64,000 nt of DNA from Fratercula arctica (taxonomy: Eukaryota > Chordata > Aves > Charadriiformes > Alcidae). This document shows, piece by piece, positions 11,101 to 23,941 of the stretch. A model generated the notes under the pieces. That model did not search any database, was not told where the DNA came from, and saw only the letters and a list, made by a program, of their open reading frames with translations. The first letter of the stretch is position 1; each line of letters begins with the position of its first letter. The stretch is from positions 4,545,677 through 4,609,676 of the forward strand of contig CANTUZ010000023.1 in the NCBI GenBank assembly GCA_947846985.1. The letters are read 5' to 3'. The translations under genes and the position numbers were made by a program.

Positions 11101-13424
11101 ACATCAGGAGGATTTTCTCCTACCTGGCGTTCATGTTCAATCCGATGACCTGACGGCCCTCCTGAGCAGATGTAATCCCCAGGTACAGCCGTGTGAGCGC
11201 TTGCTCTCAGCAGGATCTGTCTGTGACTATTTCATAGCGCTGAAATGTCACCAGGACATAGCTGTCTGCAGAGGGAACTAACTGAAGGAAACCACCAAGA
11301 ATTTGGCTCCACATTATCACCCAAATCACTAGTAAATTATCCACTTTGTTTTAAGAAAGGAGTACTTGGAGCAGGGAAAGACAAGGAAGTTCATCCAAAC
11401 CCCTTGATCTGAATCCCCTTTGGGCACAATAAAAATATGTTCTGGCTTTCTATTCCTTTATAGATTGTAGGCAATGAAAGCTTCAAGTTCACCAACCCTC
11501 CACAGTGCTTGGCCTCAGTCAGCATAGATGGTATCTGGGGCTTTTGGAAAAAAATTAAAAGGGTTGGAAGATGTCTGCAGCTCTGACACGATTATTTATG
11601 GGCCTTCAATGAGCGTTGGCTGCAAAAATAATCAAGAATGGGAACTGAGGGGAAAAAAACAAAACAATGAAGCTCAATAGGCTTCTTTCTGCTAATAGAG
11701 ACCCCCTCAAAATAAAGGGGCTTCTGAAAAGCTGTAGGTGTCCACAGGTTTTGCTAAAAGATCATTGCAGGCGTTTAAATCTACAAAGAGAGACAGGGCC
11801 AACATCTGACCAAACGGGAAGATCTCAAGCAAAAAAAAAAAATCACTGGTCACATTTGGAGAGGAGTTACTGGAGGCAGCCTGGCTGAAAGCCCTGAGCG
11901 TGTGTATGTACAAACCAAACCACCCTCGACTTTCAATTTAGACGCTTTAGAGCCCAAAATGATAGAAAGGGGTTTATCAGCTATAGAACTGAAACTAGCC
12001 CTTTTCCAGCTGCTTTATGCTTTTCAAGGGAATAGCGGTGGAGAAGATTGATCCGTATTATCTCGTTTGGTGCAGCCGGAGGTTTGGCCAGGCCAACATT
12101 ACCTTTGTTAAAAGCGGGTTTGAGCAATGGCAGTGCCCAGCAGAAGCTCCACCTGAAGCAGGGCTGAAAGGGGACAGATACCTTGTGCTGTTCTTCTCCC
12201 CAGAGACGCACCTGCCCATGGAGAGAATGGCACCCAAAACAGCAGAAGGAATCTTCCCATGGTCTCACAGCAGATTGGTGGTGGAGGAACAAATTAAAAA
12301 CATCAGATTTGTGGCCTCTGCTCCAGCAGCCCTTTGGTGACTTCTCGTTGAGTGCCAGGCAAGGTGGCTCTGAGCCCATGCGGGAGTGCTCAGAGCGGCC
12401 TCGCATATCAGCGAGACTGAGCACGGAGCACAGCACAGACCAAGGTAGAGCTACAGAACAGAAGCCCAGACTACTACGGACAGGATCCTCAGAGCCTACA
12501 GAGAAGGTGGGGCTGACAGTCCTTCCAGAAAACTGGAAAGGCTTTGGCAAGATAAACAAACAGTAGTTATTCACTTCTTGGGAGAGACTTAAATGGGATT
12601 CAAGAGTTTTCTCATGGTTCCACAAACAACTGTCGTTATCCATAGCTCATCTCTGTGTCAAACTGAGCTTTCTCCTCCCACCCCCCCAACATGTTGAAAG
12701 AAGAAGTGAAAAGGTTACACATTTATCTTATTTCTTCGTCCCCCAGGACTTGTCTTTACTTTTCTCCTATTTCCTTAATGCAGGGGGAGAGAGGGAGAAA
12801 GAGAGAAAAAGGAAACAAAAAAGTTCTCCATGGAGAATTCAATTCAGCAGAATTACACAGCTCTTACGTCTGCTTCGCAGCTCTCTCCCACGCACAGCCT
12901 GTGGCTTCCAGCACAATATCTGCACAGCCCCAGCACTGTGTCAGCTTTGATAAGAGCCCCTGTGTAATCAGTGCAGTACCAGTTATCCGGCTACAATACT
13001 GTATGATTTCCTCTTGTGGCTTCTTCATTCCTGTTTATAATTAAAGAAGGACTTCTTGCCATGCCAAAGGCTATATAAAAATAAGTAATAAGTAATAAAG
13101 CGATGGCATCGGTCCAAAAGCTTGCTGCTGCCGCTCTTATTCTTGCAACACAGTAATATCCAGCAGTGGTTAACAGCAATAAGGTTTTGGTGTTAGATTC
13201 AACTATTTGCATTTAGCAGTTATAGGAGGATGCAGCCAGCCTAGTTGAAGAAAAGGGCTGATGTGGTTTAGGATTACTTATATTTAGAAAAAAAGTTGAG
13301 TCATTTGCTGGGTTTTCTTCACCGCATTGTGTTCACTCTGCTGCAATCAAATTGGCCTAAAGTCATAAGCAGGGCAGGTGGTTAGAAGCTCAACCCTGGA
13401 GCCAGAACTTGTTCCATCCATTAA
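8181..13424. other. Non-coding unique sequence
   Basis: No supportable gene. The longest frame is 220 codons on the minus strand (11981-12643). Two plus-strand frames (12017-12340 and 12183-12566) overlap it, and none has a recognisable domain. Weak ancient-repeat signals occur near 9330-9360 ('tgcctcagtttccacctgtt') and 9738-9870. The sequence is otherwise ordinary AT-leaning unique DNA. Confidence 0.6.
9738..9870 (+). repeat. Ancient MIR-like or CR1-like relic
   Basis: The order 'gagatacacggcctattttt', 'cacaacccttggccagttat', 'ttgtgcccttgtttttccc' parallels the common pattern of old amniote repeats (test description, 'ccttgggcaagt..', 'tgtgcctcagttt...'). Divergence is high and the family cannot be named by eye. 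Confidence 0.35.
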
Positions 13425-13550
13425 TTATTTGTGTTGGATAATTAGCACAAGCGCTATGGAAATCGTGGCCCCATTGTGTAAATACATATGGTGCCCCCAA
13501 GAGCTTCAGATTTAAATAGACGGGAGAGACAATGGGCAAATTAGCCAGTG
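13425..13550 (-). repeat. Ancient interspersed repeat, 3' end
   Basis: 'attaattatttgtgttggat', then 'ggccccattgtgtaaatac', then 'cccccaagagcttcagattt' follow the well-known order of an old amniote repeat end ('taattatttgtatt...ccccattgtgctaggcgctgtacaaac...aaagagcttacaatct'). The relic at about 32985-33240 ends in the reverse complement of the same pattern ('gcagtgcctagtgcgaggga', 'ccataaatatatac'). The two are therefore oppositely oriented copies of one family. The family name is not certain; MIR-tail or CR1-L3-like are both possible. Confidence 0.5.
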
Positions 13551-15054
13551 CTACACAACAGGTCATCGAGAGCCAGCGGTCCCACCCCGACTTCCCATTT
13601 TCCAGGACAAACTGTTCTCTTCATTAGCCCATGCAACTTCAAAGTGCTCCAAATCACAGCCCCAAGCTTAAAAATTCTTTATCTCCCTCCAAGTGCCTTC
13701 AGTCCCTGTCCCTCAGTCAAAGGGACTTAGGGATAAGGAGGAGGTCTCTTGTGTCACTGTATTTCTTTTCCCTGCTCGTGGAGAAGCTGTGTCATACAAT
13801 CTCCTGCACAAACCAAACAATCTTGCTCTCTTGCATGTGGGAGAGAAATTCTCTTCCTAACCACGTACATTTGTGGGGCGCAACTATTGAGCAACGTACT
13901 GTTATTTTGTCTTTGTTCTGAAGTAACTTAAGAAGTCTCTCTGAAATCAGCACAAGGCTGGGGACTGCAGACACCCAGGCCAGTCACTTCTCCAGGGACA
14001 CTGCAGGTGTTGCCGTTTGACAAATGAGGGTCTCGGAAGGACTCGAGTCATGCAGGATGTCTGTGGATGGAAAGGGTCCTGGATTAGCTAGCACTAACCA
14101 CAAGGCCATTTGATTGCATTCAGCATCCTCTTGCTGGTCAGAGAACCAAGCTGAGAACAGACACAGCACCGGACTAAGCCAAGCAGTACTAAAGAAGTAT
14201 TTAAAAACACAAGTGTTAAAAAGTCAGAGTGGTTTCTTCACCTGTCTCTGATATGTTTTATCCGCTGACCTCACTGGGATGAACTCACTTAGGGAGTTGC
14301 AAAGGTTCCCAAACAAAGGCTCCTACCCATTCCGGATTCCACATGAAAAACATTGCTCCCCGTCACTCTGAGTCACTCCTGGGCTGCCGAGCCAAGCCCA
14401 ACCAAACCCAACCAGCCCAACAGCCTGGGGAGGGGGCTCCCTGCCTTTGATGTCTTTGGCTAGAAACAGTCTTACCCTTTCTTACACCTGAGAAAACATT
14501 CTGCAAAGAACCTCCTTTCCTTTGGCTTTGATGCTGTCTTTCACACTCTCTTTTCTTCCTTCGCTTCATCCGCTTTCCTTAGGGAGAATGTAAATAAGGT
14601 ACTGCTGTGTAACTCTGAGAATCTCAAAATACTTAATGAAGATGGATCAATTAAACATACAATCCTGGATGAGACAGAGAAGCACGGAAGTGCTTCTTGG
14701 AGCCATCTTCTATTGCTCTGAAACAGAGCCGTTTCTCATGTGCTGTAGGCATTATGTGGGCAACGGAGAGCCCTCAAACATGGCCCATCTAGAACTTGGG
14801 GTGTGCAACACACCCAGAAAATTTTCACATTCCTTTGTAACTGTTTCAAATGATCACCCCCCCAAAAAGGTACTTTCCAGGTACATTCCCTTTTTAAGAG
14901 GCATTACAGTCACCCAGGGTGAACAGCAGGCAGAAGGGACTGGATAAAACTGGTAACAGTTTGGATCATGCCTTTAGGATGGCTCTTCTTTTATTACCAT
15001 TATTATCCCTCTACTTCTGCGTTTAGGAGGCTCTGGAGTATCAGTTTGCTTAGG

Positions 15055-15225
15055 AAAGTTTCCATCGTTAGGGCCTGATTTACTACTCATTTAGGAAGAC
15101 ACAATGCTGAAATTGGTGGAGCTGCACTTCTGCAAAGCCTTCTGGAAACGCAATTCAAAGCCCATTGTGGTCAAGGCCTCATCCACTGAAGCCCACTGAC
15201 TTCAGCAGGCCCTGCATTAGACCAG
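15055..15225. repeat. Ancient amniote repeat relic
   Basis: 'tagggcctgatttactactc', 'aattcaaagcccattgtggt', 'aagcccactgacttcagcag' and 'gccctgcattagacc' follow the frequent old-repeat pattern of 'gggcctgatcc...cccattgaagtcaatggg...ttgacttcagtgggc...ggatcaggccc'. Divergence is high and no family is assigned. Confidence 0.35.
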
Positions 15226-15569
15226 AGGTGTGATGAGAATCTGCCCTGGCTTCCCCTTAAAGGACTTTGAAGCCCCATTTGGCTACTTGTTTCCTGTCCT
15301 CGATTCATCCTGATGTTCATGTGTGTTAAAGCGCTCAGCACCTCACCAGTCAACCCTGTCCTCCTCGGCGCAGTGCTGGAAATGGGGGCTGTTCTCTGCC
15401 GTTGGCAGACCTTCCAGGGAAGCTGTCAGTCCAGGCTGTTTCCAATTTCTGCACTTTGAGCAAGATTTCTACTCCAGCGTATCCAGCTTGGGTTGAGAAG
15501 ATAGATGTTAGCCAGAGAGCCTCCTTTTTGTGGTTTCCTGAATGCTTTGGTTTAAGACTCCTTTTCCTC

Positions 15570-15585
15570 CTCCTCCCCCCCCCGC
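15570..15585. repeat. C-rich simple repeat
   Basis: A run of about 10 C bases follows CTCCTCCTC. Low complexity only. Confidence 0.7.
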
Positions 15586-17479
15586 AATTTTATTCTGGAG
15601 ATATGGAAATTTGCAGTGCAAGCTTGTTAAAATACCAGATGGTTTTTGGTGGTGATGGTGGTAGAGCAGAACAGATACAGGCTTGACTGAAGTTTTCCCA
15701 ACTAAAGCCTGCCACAAATATGCAGTTGCCTTCCTGTGAGAGTGATCTGAACGAGACTGGATGTGGGGATCTGGCCACTGAATGCCCTGGACAGAGGGCT
15801 CATTCACTGGTCAATCACAAACAGAAATTACATACTTGGTTGCCCACTTCTCGCTTGTGTTTACTCTCCACTTCTCTCCCAGCCATAGGGCAGGTGACGG
15901 CCCGGTCCAAACCTCACTGAAATGAAGAAGAATTGTTCCCTGGATTTCACTGGCCTTTGGGTTAGGACACAGTGGTTTTTTAACCAGCTATTTTATTCTG
16001 TTTGCCACCTCAACCTTAAGAATCCAGCACATCCTTGAAAGAGGTTGTTGCAATGAAAATAACAACCCAAAGTTCCAGGCGGGATTCATCTGTCACATGG
16101 ATTTACAGACATGCCAGGCTTTGGCCATATCTATCCTCACATCACCCAGACTAAGACCATAAACGCCCTCTTGCCTGGAATTGCCTCCAAGACAGGCCTG
16201 AGGTCAAACTTGCCCCCTAACCTCATTGCTTACCTGCTGCTCACCTTCAGCTCTGCTTCTGGGGTGTCTCAGCTGCCGTCTCTGAGTGGAAAAGCCTCAG
16301 CAACACCTTTGCACAGGTCCCCAAATTCTACTTGTGGTTATGAGTAGTTGGAGCGAGTGCTGTCACATCACATCCTCCTGCAGATATTCTCAGTTTACCT
16401 CTTCCTAAACATAAAAAGGACACACAGAGATAGAGTTATGGCAAGACAAACTGCCAGCAAAGCCAGAGAGCGTGTGGGTCACTGGGTGTGCAGAAACCCA
16501 CACGTGGCCTTTGTATTGCCACTAAAATTTAGACATAACCAGAGAGTCTTGGCAGACAAAGTAGGAGTCCAACGACATATTGCTGTTTGCAACAAGGAGT
16601 AGTATCAGTGCGGAACTGTAAGAGCATTTCTAGCAAGACAAGCCCTGCAAGGCAACATGATGAAAGCTGTGTCAGGTGAAGCTACAGTCTGGCCTTAGGC
16701 TTTTTGACTAATGCCGAGGTGAAGACATGTACCTGTCTTTTTGACCCGGTTCCTTTAAGTCCCATCCAGCTGTCCAGATAAAGATGATTTATGGAACATT
16801 TCATTACTAATATCACTTATCTCATACTCCGAGAGATGATACCGTGTTATCTTAAGCCTTTTTTCATACCTGATCACTGTGTCTTTCAAACAGATGAACT
16901 AGTGAAGAGGCTGAGGCTGATGGATATGTGTGGTGGGTACCGGCTGACTCAGGGAAGTATAGAAAAAGCATTAACACCAGAGCACAGGCTGCAATTTTGT
17001 ACTTTGACTCAAAAGAGACATATAATATTAGAAAATAAGGAATTGCCTGGAACAAGAAGAGCAAGCGGGTTTGTCACCACTTGCACTGCTCAGTAACAGG
17101 ATTTTGGAAAGATTAGAGGCTTGATTCTCTTTATCATGAAATGCCTTCCCTGGACCTCTGATTCCAACACTATGTTTTCAGAGATGATGAAACCAAGTGC
17201 TACTAATCAGAAGAAAACAGAGTGACTATGGAGCAGGACTATCTACTCTGGGTCTTGCGCAGGTACGAATAAAATCTGAACACCTGCTACATTAACCCTG
17301 ACCACTGGGTAGGCATTTTAATGCCAGACATCACGTCTTGCTCTAGCACTGCAATACATGTGACAAACTGAGAGTAGGATGACAGACGTAAGACAAATCT
17401 GACCCTTCAAGACACGTGAGGTGGGGCAGAAAGGCCTGTTTAATTCTTTTGTATTAAACATGAAGCAAAGTGCCACTTA

Positions 17480-17660
17480 TATATCACACTGACAGAAATT
17501 AATTACAGCTTCCTCCAGCACGATCATAAAAGAATCTAAATCACAACAAGGTCCCATGTTACAAAGCGATTTTATGTTTCACGTGTGACGTTACAAATTA
17601 CTTCAAGTGACGGTATGTCAAAGTGGTAATTAATTTGATGAGTTTAAATTACATTCTATA
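17480..17660. promoter_or_regulatory. Candidate conserved non-coding block
   Basis: This AT-rich stretch contains two AATTAATT-type motifs ('gaaattaattacagc' and 'gtggtaattaatttgatg'), a TGACG CRE-like half site ('gtgtgacgttac') and 'tttaaattacattc'. Clusters like this are common in developmental enhancers. Conservation was not tested, and the call rests on motif density alone. Confidence 0.2.
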
Positions 17661-18941
17661 GAGGAAGAAACCGTGTTCTTACACATCAGACATTTTTATA
17701 TACTATCTCCTATGGGAAAAGCCTCATATAAAAAGAAACCTAGTTGTGTCTGGCTTTTATTATTTATTGAACAATGCTCCATTGATTCAGAGATCCTCTC
17801 CAGACAGCTCATAAACAAGGCCTGTAGTGCAAAGTTTAGACAAGGACAAAGATTTCTGAACTCTTAAGCATAACACAAAGCTCTGTGATTACCCACACTG
17901 GAAGGAATCAACAAGCTGGAATTTATAAAAGAGAAATGCAAGAAATGCAAAGATACTTTGCTGAAAGAAGTAGTCAGATTGCTATGAAAACTGCAGTTTC
18001 ATGGCTTTTCCCCTCCGTAGTGCGCTTTTGGGTACGCTTGTTCTGGAAGTGTTTCTACCAAACTCATTAACTACTAGTTCCTCCAAAATTTCTTGCCCCA
18101 AGAAGATTTATTTTGGGCAAGCAGACGCTTTTCTCAGGCCTTTGGTTGAAAGCTCTACCTACTTCAAAATGCATGCTAACAAGGAGGGTTTCATGCAGCT
18201 TGGGATTTACTAGTTTATATAAAAAAGGCCATGGTTTGAGCAAAAGGCTACCTAGACCACCATCCTGTTTCACTGTGGCCTGTGGTGCCATGGAAAGTTT
18301 AAAATGGTATTTCTGCCAGAGTACCTCCCCAGCAGTTCAAATGAAAGCAAAGTGTGAATGTGACAAAATCAATGTCATCAAAGGCATCTTAAAATCACCC
18401 CCTCGCTGCCCTGGTTCACGGTGGGGCTGGCTGTACCTCCCTTTCTCAAAGGGGCCATAAGAAGACAACTGTCCCAAACCGGTGCTCATATCTGGGGTTC
18501 CCACAGACACCATATATAATCTCTTAAATTGGCTCAATTCCTTGGAAGCCAGTCCAGCTCCTAAAACCAATGGAACAACTTCAGTGGCAGTCACATCTCC
18601 TTATATCCAGCTGTTAAATCATTTAAAAGCAGCTAAAGCTACATTCAATTCTCTCCCATTACCGTCACTTCCCACGTAAGCAACCGCTGAAGCTCTCTCT
18701 CTTTCCAGCGAAAGGAGAGGTGGGGTCCGTGGGATCATGTTCTCAGCAGAGAATCTCAGTATTAAAACATCATCCACCCTCTGAAAAGGGTTGAGAACCC
18801 CTTGGCCTCCGTGAACCCTGGAGGAGCGTTTCCAGTGCTGTCAGAGGGGCTCCCTCTGTTATTGCAGGCAGCCCTGTCCTACCCTGGCTCTCGTTCTTGT
18901 TGATGATTGTCATTTCTAATCTTTTGGCAACACGCACAGTC

Positions 18942-18998
18942 AAAAAAAAAAAAAAAAAAAAGAAAAAAAAAGAAAAAAACCCAAAACAACAAAAAAAG
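18942..18998. repeat. A-rich simple repeat
   Basis: Nineteen A bases, then A-rich sequence interrupted by G and C. CR1 elements end in octamers and not in poly-A, and there is no recognisable repeat body upstream, so this is treated as a simple repeat and not as a retroposon tail. Confidence 0.8.
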
Positions 18999-21900
18999 TT
19001 CCTCTGAGTTGGCTGCATCTCAGCTTCCTGGCTTGAGGGATGAACTGCTGTGCCCCAGCTCCAGCTCTTCTTAATATCCAAAATATGCTGCAAGAAAGGT
19101 CATTGGAAGGGAGTGGGCTAATTCAAGGCACAATTGTATCACACTTTAAAAAAACCCTGAGACTAATGAACCTATTTTCCACCTGATGAGCAGTACCCTG
19201 AGTTTGTGCAAGTATTCCAGTCCCACTGAGGATTCAACTCAGAGACCTCCTAAACTGAATGACATGTAATTTACATGTCACAATTCAGACTTAATATTCC
19301 AATTTTTTCTATGCCACTGATATTTTCTGCCTGGCTTTCTGTTCCAGCCTGGGTATTTCACCCTCTGGTGTCATCTAGACACGTTCTCAGTGGGTATGAG
19401 CAAACAGAAACCCATTAACTCTCGTGGCGTTACCCACCACGAGACCCTGGCTTGACAAACGTGGCTCGTTAAAATGGAAGCTCCTGGCTGATGTGACATA
19501 CGGCGCACAGGGACTGAGAAGAATTCAGTTTAATTACTTTGTTGCATAAGTTTCCTACTTCTGGTCTGGGTTTCTAATTAGAAGCAAATACATTCCCTTT
19601 GAAATCTCAGTCGTTTCTGTGAAATCCAGAAGGTCATTCCTTACATGACACTGAGGAGTCTGGTGCCATCTTCATTTTCAGACCAGCCAATGTTCTACCC
19701 TTCCGTGTTGGGCTCGAAAGATACGCTTAGAATCAGCAAAACCTTCATTTCATGCCCCGACAAATCCAAAAGAGACTACTGTAAAGCCTTCAGGGCCAAA
19801 GATTTCTTTCATATCAAGTAATAACACCGGGATGTGAGGATATCCGAACCCAGAGCATCTATTTCACTTCCTTTCAAATGCAAAATGGACTGCGGTCATA
19901 TCTGTAATGATGCAATTAGAAAAACTTCCTAGTTATCCACTCTTTTAGCATTATTGTGCCTCCCTTTGGAAATGGTTTCAGTTACTTTTCCATCACTGGA
20001 TTCAGAATGTTCTGGTTTCTCAGCTAAAACTATAATACCGAATCCTACCAGAGTCTCTAGAATTCACATTAGCATCTGGGTTGTGTTTGGGTTTTGGCTT
20101 TCTTTAATAGAATAGCAACGAGCAGGCGGGAGGAGAACGAAAATCGTTGGGATTCATCTCTTGCTTCAAGACAATGAAGTTACATAATAAAATAGGAGAA
20201 ACGCGTGTGATTTAGCAGGCGAGTCGAGAGGAGCAGAGAATGAGTTTTACTGCTAAAAACTCTGCAGAGGGCCAGAGGCAGATACAACAAAAATAGCAGC
20301 GTATGTGGTGTCATGCCTTTGGGTCCCCTCGTCGCCTTAGCTCCACGGACGTACATCAGCCAAAGATCTCGCCCATCGTTGCTGATTCATCGTTATTAAT
20401 TAAAGCTGAGACACATCCCTCATTCTTCTACTCGTGACATCCTCCACGGCACTGTCTCTGGGCCCCTTTCCCCCCTCACCGAGGACAGCCTCCCTCTGTC
20501 TTTCCTGTCCCATTCAGATTTGGCGAGAGCCCCAGTAAAGGAATCAACCCCAAGGGGAAGAGGAGGGAGAAATTTCCCTGCTGTAGCAAAAGCTTATTTT
20601 CTAGTTTGGGAAACGCTGTCCTTTCTGGAGAAAACTGTTGTCCAATAGAGACTGTAAAGACACTTGCAAATCCCAGAGCAGAGAATTCAACCGTGGGCCT
20701 GTTACTTTTAAGAAGCTGTGGATGGAGTCCTATCATTCCTGGCTAAATATTACCCCTGGGAGGCTCATCTTCCATTATGTGGGATTAAAACTGGAGGGGT
20801 TTTTATGCTGCAACAACATAAATACCTAGGATGTAACAAGAATAGGTATAGGTCTTCTCACATCTATTTATTTATCTTAGTAGGAAACAACTTCCACTGG
20901 GACTGGAAACTGAGCGTTTGGGTTTTTTTAAGATTTCCTTTCAAAAGGCAAAAAAGCAGATCACAGAAACCAAATATTTAAAAGGCATCCTGTTAGCTGC
21001 ACTCCTTTAAAGTTTGAGAAGAACAATGTTCCCTATGGTTAAAACAGACAGACAGTACACCGCACTTCTGAGTTAAAACACCAACACTGGGAAAACAGTA
21101 TGTCCCAGCAGCTCTTGACGCATGCAAGGTCCAAGAAGCTGTCGAACAGCCTTCCCTGGACCACAGTCTGAGGAGGGACATGAGGATTCCTGCAGGAGAA
21201 CAAGTTGCGTTGTCACCACCCAAGAGAAATATGTCTTTAATTTGGAGGATCTGGCATATGGCAGTTACTGTAGGTGGGACACACTGTCTAAAACCTAATC
21301 TGTTACCCATATGCTTGGGAATAGCTCCTGGGGGAATATTCGGAGCCTGGGTGTAGGTATGAGTGAGTGTGTGTGGCCTTTGCCTCCCCATCCAGAGGTG
21401 ACTATGACGCCTCCAACCAGAAATACTTCTGTCCCAACAAGGAGAATTTGCCACCTACCAGCTCCTCCGTTCCTCTTCTAAGCATTTATTGCCATCTTTG
21501 TGGAGTTTAAATCACAAAGTTTATATTCACCCAGCTACTTTGATGCCCAGAGGTGTAATCCTGCTTGGAGCAGTATCCATGGCAGAATTCCAATTCCATT
21601 AGGTGAAATATATATTTATGCAGGGAGCTTTAATGAATCGTTTAAAGCTACAAGAAAAGGAGTTAATTAGGACATAGAGGGCTTGTGTTGACTAGCTGGT
21701 TTTAATCCTTTCAATGTAGAAAGGATAATATGTAATGGGAATTTTTCATTTAGTTTTTTAAAGCTTTGAGAAATGTTAGAATAGTGATGCTATTAATGCC
21801 GTTTCACAGTCCAAAAAAATGTCATCTCCACTTCTACTGCTAAAATAAAACAATCTGCTGCTGAAATAAAGCTCTATTTAGGGGCATAATCTGGTATAAG

Positions 21901-22349
21901 GACTTAAGCTAACATCTAATGAGGGAGTCTGGGAAGGAAGTTCCCTGAAGGTGGGTTATTTCGGAGCTGCTCGCTGCAGAACTCACTTTCTTTCAAAGCA
22001 GCTGGTACCAGCCGTTACAGGAGAGAGCTCAGGAGAGCAATTGAGCCACTGAACCAGCCTGGCCCTTTCTCTGGGCTATTTATACATTTATCTGCCTTGG
22101 CAGACCTTGAGAGGCTGAAGGACTTTGCTCGTGTGCATCCCGCTGTAAGATGAAGGGTTGTTCAGCTCGCACGTGAGCCTGCCCCGTGGCACGAGCCTGT
22201 CCGGTGCTTCTTACCAACCTTCTCTCATGCTCAACATCCCGCAATAACCAAACTTTCCATGGAAGCCTTTTGCGACCGAACCTTTCTCATGCACTGAACC
22301 CAATGCCCTCCCCAAAAGACTGGCTTTGACAGCCACTGCTCCTTTCACC

Positions 22350-22560
22350 TTCAGGACTGTGTATTTGGAGATATAACAAGTTAAGAATTTCCTTATTGCA
22401 TATTAATGCCCTTTAATGTGCTTTGAACCTTTTCATTTTAATTACATTAGTTGCTATTCTATTTAAAGTTCCTACAATCTGGTTACTCTTATTCAAATCA
22501 GGTTTCCGATTCTCCACACTTAGCTGCCGTTTTTCCGCTTTGCTAAATGTGGAGATCTTT
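22350..22560. promoter_or_regulatory. Candidate conserved non-coding block
   Basis: AT-rich sequence with 'ttgcatattaatgcccttta' (an octamer/POU-like and TAAT-type cluster), 'gtgctttgaacc' (a TCF/LEF-like CTTTGAA core) and 'ttttaattacattag'. The combination resembles developmental enhancers. No conservation test could be run. Confidence 0.22.
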
Positions 22561-22618
22561 TTCCTGCGACCTTAAAATCAGCATTAGCACCTTGCAAAGG
22601 ACAAATAGGAAAAGACGA

Positions 22619-22635
22619 CCCCCCCCCCCCCCCCC
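22619..22635. repeat. Poly-C run
   Basis: About 17 consecutive C bases, corresponding to poly-G on the minus strand. This is a likely site of length error and a possible G-quadruplex former. Confidence 0.9.
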
Positions 22636-22711
22636 ACTTCTTTGCAGCCATAGGAGCCAATCTTATTCCCACTCAAGCAAAGCAGGTGAGCAAATGATTT
22701 TTCCCTCGTCC

Positions 22712-22725
22712 TTTTTTTTTTTTTT
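22712..22725. repeat. Poly-T run
   Basis: About 14 consecutive T bases. Low complexity only. Confidence 0.85.
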
Positions 22726-23729
22726 AATTTTCATTTTCCTGCTATACAGCCACTCTTCTGGATGGGTGAAATTAAGGCAAGGTTAAATCAATAACCTGGG
22801 AGTCTGCACAGTCATCTATCCTTGCCTCAGTTTCCTGGTGGCAGGACCTAAAATCACAGATCACCGGAGTTTTATCCTGCTGCTCTGACTGCGACATTAG
22901 ATTGGACTTGGTAGAAGAAAATGCAATTAAATAGGACCAGCTGCAATTAAGCAGGATCAAAATAGTTCCCCTCCCATTTAAAACAAGCAAATTAAGGGCA
23001 AATTTTTTTGCATGTGCCCATTTATCAGCTGTTTCTATGGTAACACTTGTTTTTCTTAATACTGTGTCTCATTTGTATCACAGTAACACCCTGTAATCCT
23101 GGTCCCATTGTCCTGGGTTCAGTGGAAATGTGTATAAAATTCCTCTAAAGATCTTACTGTCTGCTCACAGACTTGCACGTTGGTTAACTTAAGCTGATAC
23201 AAACTCACAGTGATCACTTTTATTTTGGCTGCAGTGGCTTATCCCAGCATAGGCTAAATATTCCCTTCCTGGCTTGAGCTGAACTGAAACAAATCTGGTT
23301 GAAGCTGAAGAATCAGTGTTTGCTCAGCAATTTGCAACCCTTTAACTAAACTGGTTTAAAATCACAACTTCAATAAACCACTTCAACTCCCTTGAAGAGA
23401 CTGAGGCTATTCCTCACTGTCAGAAACTTTGTGGGTTTTTTGTATTGAAATGCTTCTTTCGGTGTTAAATTCCAGCAGTCAGAAGACCTTGTTATTTTTA
23501 CCTGGATACAAATGAAAAATATCTGCTTTTGCAGGGCTACATCCTTCCCCACCAGGCGCAGTTAGATGGCTGTGTACAGGTTGTGTCCTTGAGTCCTTCT
23601 GTAAGATCGACTCCCGTGGCTGATCTTGTCTAATCACTGTGAAGTGAAAACTACTCGTCCCCTGAAAAAAACGGGTTTTGCATGGAGGGAAGTCTCTGCT
23701 AAACTAATATTCTTGTTTCTTTTTCACAG

Positions 23730-23907
23730 GCAAAAGGATTTCAGAGCATCTCTGCAGAACTCTAGAAGTTGGTCTGTCATTCACTGGAAATACGGGTGCT
23801 GTTGACTTACCCATCCAGCCCATAAGTCAAAGCAACAGTCACTATCACCAAGAACAACCTTCCTTGAAAAATCTCTCAGGCTCTTGGAAGCACACAGCAA
23901 CACCTGG
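23730..23907 (+). other. Weak candidate exon of unknown product
   Basis: A pyrimidine-rich acceptor-like sequence, 'ttgtttctttttcacag', ends at 23729, and a donor-like 'CCTGG|GTACGT' begins at 23908. Between them one frame is open with codons starting at 23732; it stays open upstream to 23708 and downstream to a TAA at 23939-23941. The encoded stretch is hydrophilic, with 'DLPIQPISQSNSHYHQEQPS' as its most distinctive part. It has no start codon and resembles no protein I recognise. If it were an exon it would be 178 bp and not a multiple of three. An open run of about 77 codons is expected by chance many times in 64 kb, so the splice-like ends are the only added evidence. Confidence 0.15.
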
Positions 23908-23941
23908 GTACGTCCTAAGGACAGATCTCATTAATGCTTAA

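Larger units (their letters stand above)
13551..23729. other. Non-coding unique sequence
   Basis: No supportable gene over about 10 kb. Open frames (up to 153 codons, 20993-21454 minus) have no recognisable domain. Contents worth noting are an ancient-repeat relic near 15055-15225, an A-rich run at 18942-18998, poly-C at 22619-22635 and poly-T at 22712-22725. AT-rich, homeodomain-motif-rich stretches occur near 17480-17660 and 22350-22560 and are listed separately. Confidence 0.6.

Noticed and set aside
18942..18998. A-rich run as the poly-A tail of a processed pseudogene or retroposon
   Set aside because: No recognisable repeat or mRNA-like body adjoins it, no target-site duplication is apparent, and CR1 elements do not end in poly-A.
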